Below, piece after piece: positions 51,051-54,279 of a DNA stretch of 54,279 bases. Numbering within the stretch: position 1 is the first letter of the stretch; the number at the start of each line of letters is the position of its first letter. The position numbers and the translations under genes are program-made. This DNA is from a bacterium. GTDB taxonomy: Bacteria > Elusimicrobiota > Elusimicrobia > Elusimicrobiales > UBA9959. Below the pieces are notes generated by a model that ran no database searches, was not told the DNA's origin, and worked only from the letters and a program-made list of their open reading frames with translations. The DNA lies in assembly GCA_021811315.1 (NCBI GenBank), contig JAJZPF010000016.1, positions 1 to 54,279 of the forward strand, written 5' to 3'.

Positions 51051-52265
51051 ATGAAAAAAATTAACGGGTTCCTGGCGTTGTCATTCTTAAGCATCTTCTC
51101 CACCGGGTCTTTCGCCCTGGACCTTAACAACCCTCTTCCCAACTGGGTAGACCAGTCGCGCGAAAAAGCCGACGGCAAGCCGCCGGTGATGGCGCCCACG
51201 ATGCGCGGAACTACGCCGTCGGATTTCCGCATGCCCGCCGAGTATGAGCCGGTCGGCGCAGTGGTAATGGGCTGGGCGGCTTATACGCCTATGCTTACCG
51301 GCATTGCCAAAGCCGTGACCGGCCCCGGCAAAGCCCAATTGTGGATGGTGGCCGGCCCCGCAAGCATACCCGGCGTGCCCGCCGCCAGCTATACCAGGAT
51401 CAACGCCCCGCTCGACACCGTCTGGGCGCGCGATTACGGCCCGGTAGGCCTCTCCGCCGGCACCGGCCGCCCGGGGATAGTGGACGCCATCTACCGCCAC
51501 TACCAGTACCGCCGCGACGACGACGCGGTGCCCGGCGTTATCGGCAAGGCCAAGAACGTCGGCGTTTACGCCATGCCGATAATCATGGACGGCGGCAACC
51601 TGCTGATGGACAGCAAGGGCAACCTGTTCATGACCAAACGCACCTACCTCTGGAATTCCAGCATGAGCGAGGAGCAGGTTAACAATCACCTTAAGAATTA
51701 CCTTAAGGCCAAGAACATCATAGCCTTCGACTACGCCGGCTACCCCGGCGAGCCGGGCGACGGCACCGGCCACCTGGACATGTTCGTGAAACTGCTCAAC
51801 GACCACACCGTGCTGATCTCCGTGGCCGATACCGAGCCCTTCAAGAGCAACTCCGAAAAGGCCATAGCCTACTTCAAGGGCCGCAAAGCCCCGGACGGCG
51901 AAACGTACAAGATCATCACCATCAAGGCCTGGTACGACGGAGCCTGGTACACCTACACCAACTCGCTGGTGGTAAATAATACCGCCATCATCTCGTCCTT
52001 CGCCGGCCACCAGGCCGAGGACGCCGCGGCCAAAGCCGCTTACGAGTCCGCCGGCTTTACCGTGGCGCAGGTGCCCTCGGACAGCAGCATAGTCGCCGGC
52101 GGCGCGATACACTGCGTAACCCAGACCATCCCGGTGCTGCCCGGCAAAAGCCTGAACGTCACGGACCTCCCGGAGTTCACCGGCGTAACCCTGACCGTGC
52201 CGATGGCCCCGCTGCGCGACAGCGGCAACTCGACCGCGCTGGATCAGTTAATAAAAGGCCTGTAA
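51051..52265 (+). CDS. Secreted arginine/agmatine deiminase-fold enzyme (PPAD-like)
   Basis: This 404-residue protein has a signal peptide (FLALSFLSIFSTGSFA). It carries the guanidine-modifying motifs of the agmatine deiminase/bacterial peptidylarginine deiminase family: WARDYGPV, IMDGGNLLMD, GTGHLDMF (catalytic His and Asp) and GGAIHCVTQTIP with the nucleophilic Cys. Cytoplasmic agmatine deiminases lack signal peptides; the export favours a protein- or peptide-directed citrullinating enzyme. The next gene encodes a trypsin that would expose C-terminal Arg. Confidence 0.9.
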   Translation: MKKINGFLALSFLSIFSTGSFALDLNNPLPNWVDQSREKADGKPPVMAPTMRGTTPSDFRMPAEYEPVGAVVMGWAAYTPMLTGIAKAVTGPGKAQLWMVAGPASIPGVPAASYTRINAPLDTVWARDYGPVGLSAGTGRPGIVDAIYRHYQYRRDDDAVPGVIGKAKNVGVYAMPIIMDGGNLLMDSKGNLFMTKRTYLWNSSMSEEQVNNHLKNYLKAKNIIAFDYAGYPGEPGDGTGHLDMFVKLLNDHTVLISVADTEPFKSNSEKAIAYFKGRKAPDGETYKIITIKAWYDGAWYTYTNSLVVNNTAIISSFAGHQAEDAAAKAAYESAGFTVAQVPSDSSIVAGGAIHCVTQTIPVLPGKSLNVTDLPEFTGVTLTVPMAPLRDSGNSTALDQLIKGL

Positions 52266-52344
52266 AGACTTAAAGACCTGTGGACGCGGGAAGCTTGCGA
52301 AGTAACGTGGTAAATTTCGGGTATTCTGCCAAACGGAGGAAGAA

Positions 52345-53166
52345 ATGAAAAAAGTAATAGCGATCGCGGCGCTGGTTCTGGCGCCCTTGACGGCGGTAGC
52401 GGCGGACAACGTGGAATTGAACGGTGTCAGGGCGGCCGACGTTGCGGCGGCCATGCGGTCAGTTGCCCTGCCTGCCCCGCTTCTGCCGACCCCCAAGATA
52501 GTCGGCGGCGTCGAGGCGGCGAAAGGCGAATTCCCTTTCATGGTCTCCCTGCAGGGAAGCTACGGCGGACATTTCTGCGGCGGGTCCCTGATAAAGAAGG
52601 ACTGGGTACTGACCGCCGCGCATTGCGTGCCGGGCGGCATCAAGACCGTGGTGGCCGGCCTCTACGACCAGAGCCAGATGCAGGGCGTAGAGAAGTTAGC
52701 CGTGGACAAGGTCATTTCTCACCCGGATTACAACAAGCAGCCGCAGGATTACGACTTCGCGCTGGTGCACCTCAAGGGCGCTTCCAAGTTCGCTCCCGTG
52801 GCCCTGAATAAGGCCGAGATAACCGGCAAAGCCGACTTCGTTACCGCGGGCTGGGGCTATACCGAGGAGAACGGCGAGATCCCCAATATCCTCAGGAAGG
52901 TGACCGTGCCCTTCGTGCCGGCCGAGGCCTGCTCAGCGGCTTACCCGGGCAGCATCACCGACAGGATGATCTGCGCGGGGTTCGAAGAGGGCGGCAAGGA
53001 CTCCTGCCAGGGCGACAGCGGCGGCCCGCTGCTGATAGGCTCGGGCGCGAATACGGCGCTTGCCGGCGTAGTGAGCTGGGGCGAAGGCTGCGCCAGGCCC
53101 AAGAAGTTCGGCGTCTACTCCAAGGTCAACTCCGCCATCGAGTGGATAGAGAAGACGATAAAATAA
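52345..53166 (+). CDS. Secreted trypsin-like serine protease (S1)
   Basis: This 273-residue protein has a signal peptide (KKVIAIAALVLAPLTAVAA) and a ~30-residue propeptide, then the mature start IVGGVEAA. The catalytic triad is H in TAAHC, D in YDFALV and S in GDSGGP. An Asp six residues before the catalytic Ser (DSCQGDSGG) predicts Arg/Lys specificity. Six or so cysteines match the trypsin disulfides, which need oxidative folding. GGAGG precedes the ATG. Confidence 0.95.
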   Translation: MKKVIAIAALVLAPLTAVAADNVELNGVRAADVAAAMRSVALPAPLLPTPKIVGGVEAAKGEFPFMVSLQGSYGGHFCGGSLIKKDWVLTAAHCVPGGIKTVVAGLYDQSQMQGVEKLAVDKVISHPDYNKQPQDYDFALVHLKGASKFAPVALNKAEITGKADFVTAGWGYTEENGEIPNILRKVTVPFVPAEACSAAYPGSITDRMICAGFEEGGKDSCQGDSGGPLLIGSGANTALAGVVSWGEGCARPKKFGVYSKVNSAIEWIEKTIK

Positions 53167-53186
53167 GCGCGGTTTAATACGCGGAG

Positions 53187-53217
53187 GACTCCCGCGGGCA
53201 GCCGCGGGAGTCTTTTT
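53187..53217 (+). terminator. Intrinsic terminator after the trypsin gene
   Basis: A perfect 11-bp GC-rich stem (53187-53197 with 53202-53212) and a four-base loop are followed by five T's, 20 bases after the stop. This is a textbook factor-independent terminator. Confidence 0.92.
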
Positions 53218-53251
53218 ACATAATAATGGAATCGGCGTGAGGGGGATCCTG

Positions 53252-53665
53252 ATGCGGAAAAAACGAAATGGCGGATATGACCCGGGAATAGAATTGGCTA
53301 AAGGCGCAATTCTGGACGCCGCCTCCTACGATAAAACGCAAAAGATAAAGGTTATTTCGGACAGGGTTACTGTCGGCGGCAAAGCCGGGGTGGCCAGATT
53401 ATCCGGAATCGCTGCCGGGCGGCACGATGCAAGCATCGACGGGACTATTGGGATATGGCTTTCCATCTTCCGTTATATGCGGCCGGATGGGACTATCGAC
53501 CATGTCGCAGGATGGAACATAATGCTGCCGCTTGCGGCGGGGCAGACCCCGGAAGCCACCGCAAAAGCTTTGGCTGACTACATCAACGCAGGCACCAGGC
53601 CCTACAGGTCGGCCGCCGACGGCAATGAACTGGAAATAGTTTTCACGACAAAGCAGGCGCTATGA
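53252..53665 (+). CDS. Hypothetical protein
   Basis: This 137-residue soluble protein has no signal peptide, membrane segment or recognised motif. Mixed alpha/beta character is suggested (IKVISDRVTVGGKAG, IGIWLSIFRYMRPDG). GAGGGGG six bases before ATG 53252 supports the start; GTG 53237 is an alternative. It is isolated between a terminator and a PAP2 remnant. Confidence 0.6.
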   Translation: MRKKRNGGYDPGIELAKGAILDAASYDKTQKIKVISDRVTVGGKAGVARLSGIAAGRHDASIDGTIGIWLSIFRYMRPDGTIDHVAGWNIMLPLAAGQTPEATAKALADYINAGTRPYRSAADGNELEIVFTTKQAL

Positions 53666-53683
53666 GAATAAAACAGGCTATAG

Positions 53684-53926
53684 AGCCGTGGGCATCCTGA
53701 TGGCCGCCTGGTTATCACAAGCCCGCCCCGCAGAGACATTTCCGGCAGAAAGACGGGCACAGCGCTCTGGCTGCTGACCGTCCTGGTCGGGTTATCCCGG
53801 GTCCTGGCCGGCGTCCACCACTTCACCGATATTTATGGCGCCATGGCCATCAGCGCGGCCTCCGTATGGCTGGCACACTTTGCGTACCGCAAAGGGAGAA
53901 TAGGGCGGGGGCATCGCAAGATATAG
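53684..53926 (+). pseudogene. PAP2 phosphatase remnant (C-terminal part)
   Basis: The frame open from 53684 to the TAG at 53924 reads a membrane helix (ALWLLTVLVGL), then SRVLAGVHHFTDIYGA, the third PAP2 motif, and a final helix with a basic tail. The first two motifs and any start are missing; TAG at 53681 blocks the frame upstream. It is a decayed gene unrelated in sequence to the two PAP2 genes at 42311 and 43132. Confidence 0.75.
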
Positions 53927-53985
53927 CGCCATATTCCCCGTATTCCGTGTGTATGCCTGCCTCTTGCAAATTATCTCCCTATATT

Positions 53986-54156
53986 CTAGGAGCCTGTCCG
54001 ACATAAGGCTTTCATGACGAAATTGTCGATTTTGGAGCCGAGCCGAAGCGCCGCGAGACGAGCACCCTCGACGGAGGTTGTGAGTCGAGCGGCGCGAAGG
54101 CGCAGGACAAAAGCGTCAATTGCAGGCGAAATTGCTTATGTCGGACAGGCTCCTAG
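53986..54156. mobile_element. 171-bp MITE-like element with 22-bp perfect terminal repeats
   Basis: Both ends carry perfect 22-bp inverted repeats (53986-54007 and 54135-54156), which include GGAGCCTGTCCGACATAA. The outer CTAG on both sides would fit a four-base target duplication of the YTAR type used by the IS5 group, which is inference. The interior has further imperfect palindromes (GCGCCGCGAGAC with GTCGAGCGGCGC) and no gene. No transposase with these ends is in the window. Confidence 0.8.
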
Positions 54157-54211
54157 TGTAGTGCGTCACTAATAGCTTTACATTTGCCTGTATATATAAT
54201 ATTCTATGTTA

Positions 54212-54279
54212 ATGAACATATCTGAGCAAATTATTCTCTCTCCACAAGAAGAAACTACCATTAACCTTTGGGCGCGTGG
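54212..54279 (+). CDS. Partial gene, probable IS630-family transposase N-terminus
   Basis: The window ends after 22 codons (MNISEQIILSPQEETTINLW, then AR). The pattern ILSPQEETTINLWARG resembles the opening of IS630-family transposases, where a W-x-R-G motif precedes the HTH. ATG 54206 is an alternative start. A TATAAT box (54195-54200) lies just upstream. With so few residues the call is tentative. Confidence 0.5.
   Translation, partial: MNISEQIILSPQEETTINLWAR

Overview
The window comes from a GC-rich Gram-negative bacterium: it encodes TolC-type outer-membrane channels, heavy-metal RND pumps, an outer-membrane barrel and lipoproteins. The gene style (hybrid kinases, system II cytochrome c maturation, secreted S1 protease and arginine deiminase) would suit an uncultured lineage such as Elusimicrobiota, but nothing here fixes the taxonomy. 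No rRNA, tRNA or CRISPR array was seen.

Layout. 1-670 is a gene-free block built on a ~540 bp imperfect palindrome. 682-5488 is a signalling cluster: three single-domain response regulators, two XRE-type regulators and a REC-PAS-HisKA-HATPase-REC hybrid kinase. 5589-8331 holds a decapitated Fic gene, an uncharacterised protein and an intact Fic AMP-transferase. 8588-13732 (minus) is a run of mostly secreted or membrane proteins of unknown role, headed by a 47-residue membrane peptide and several overlapping starts.

13845-29780 is a metal and periplasmic-thiol island. A small exported Cys-rich peptide, a TolC protein and a CzcA-type RND pump are followed by a CadC-like ArsR repressor with a clear promoter/operator, then a second copy of the Cys-rich peptide with a broken TolC. 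Next come a DsbA-like protein, a MauE-like protein, a double thioredoxin-fold protein, ResB, CcsA, a Zn/Cd/Pb P-type ATPase, an FKBP isomerase fused to a heavy-metal-binding domain, a cytochrome-c-like gene with an early stop, a DUF882 peptidase and a His-rich membrane transporter.

29862-36363 is a fluoride regulon. One fluoride riboswitch precedes a divergent enolase and a dynamin-like GTPase; a second precedes a cation/proton antiporter, a universal stress protein, the fluoride channel CrcB and a DUF190-CBS protein. A third fluoride riboswitch on the minus strand (46501-46593) precedes an undescribed small membrane protein, an EamA protein, a chimeric remnant, a phosphoglycerate-mutase-like phosphatase and a TPR protein. 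This third unit is the best candidate for something new.

36470-43851 (minus) holds a second heavy-metal RND system with an unusually short adaptor, two small membrane proteins followed by a leftover RND 3' end, and two PAP2 phosphatases. 46640-49815 is an iron locus (DtxR-FeoA fusion, FeoB, Cys-rich FeoB partner) with two matching operators. 49882-53665 holds an outer-membrane barrel, a secreted arginine deiminase-fold enzyme, a trypsin and a small hypothetical. The right end contains a PAP2 remnant, a 171 bp MITE-like element and the start of a probable IS630-family transposase.
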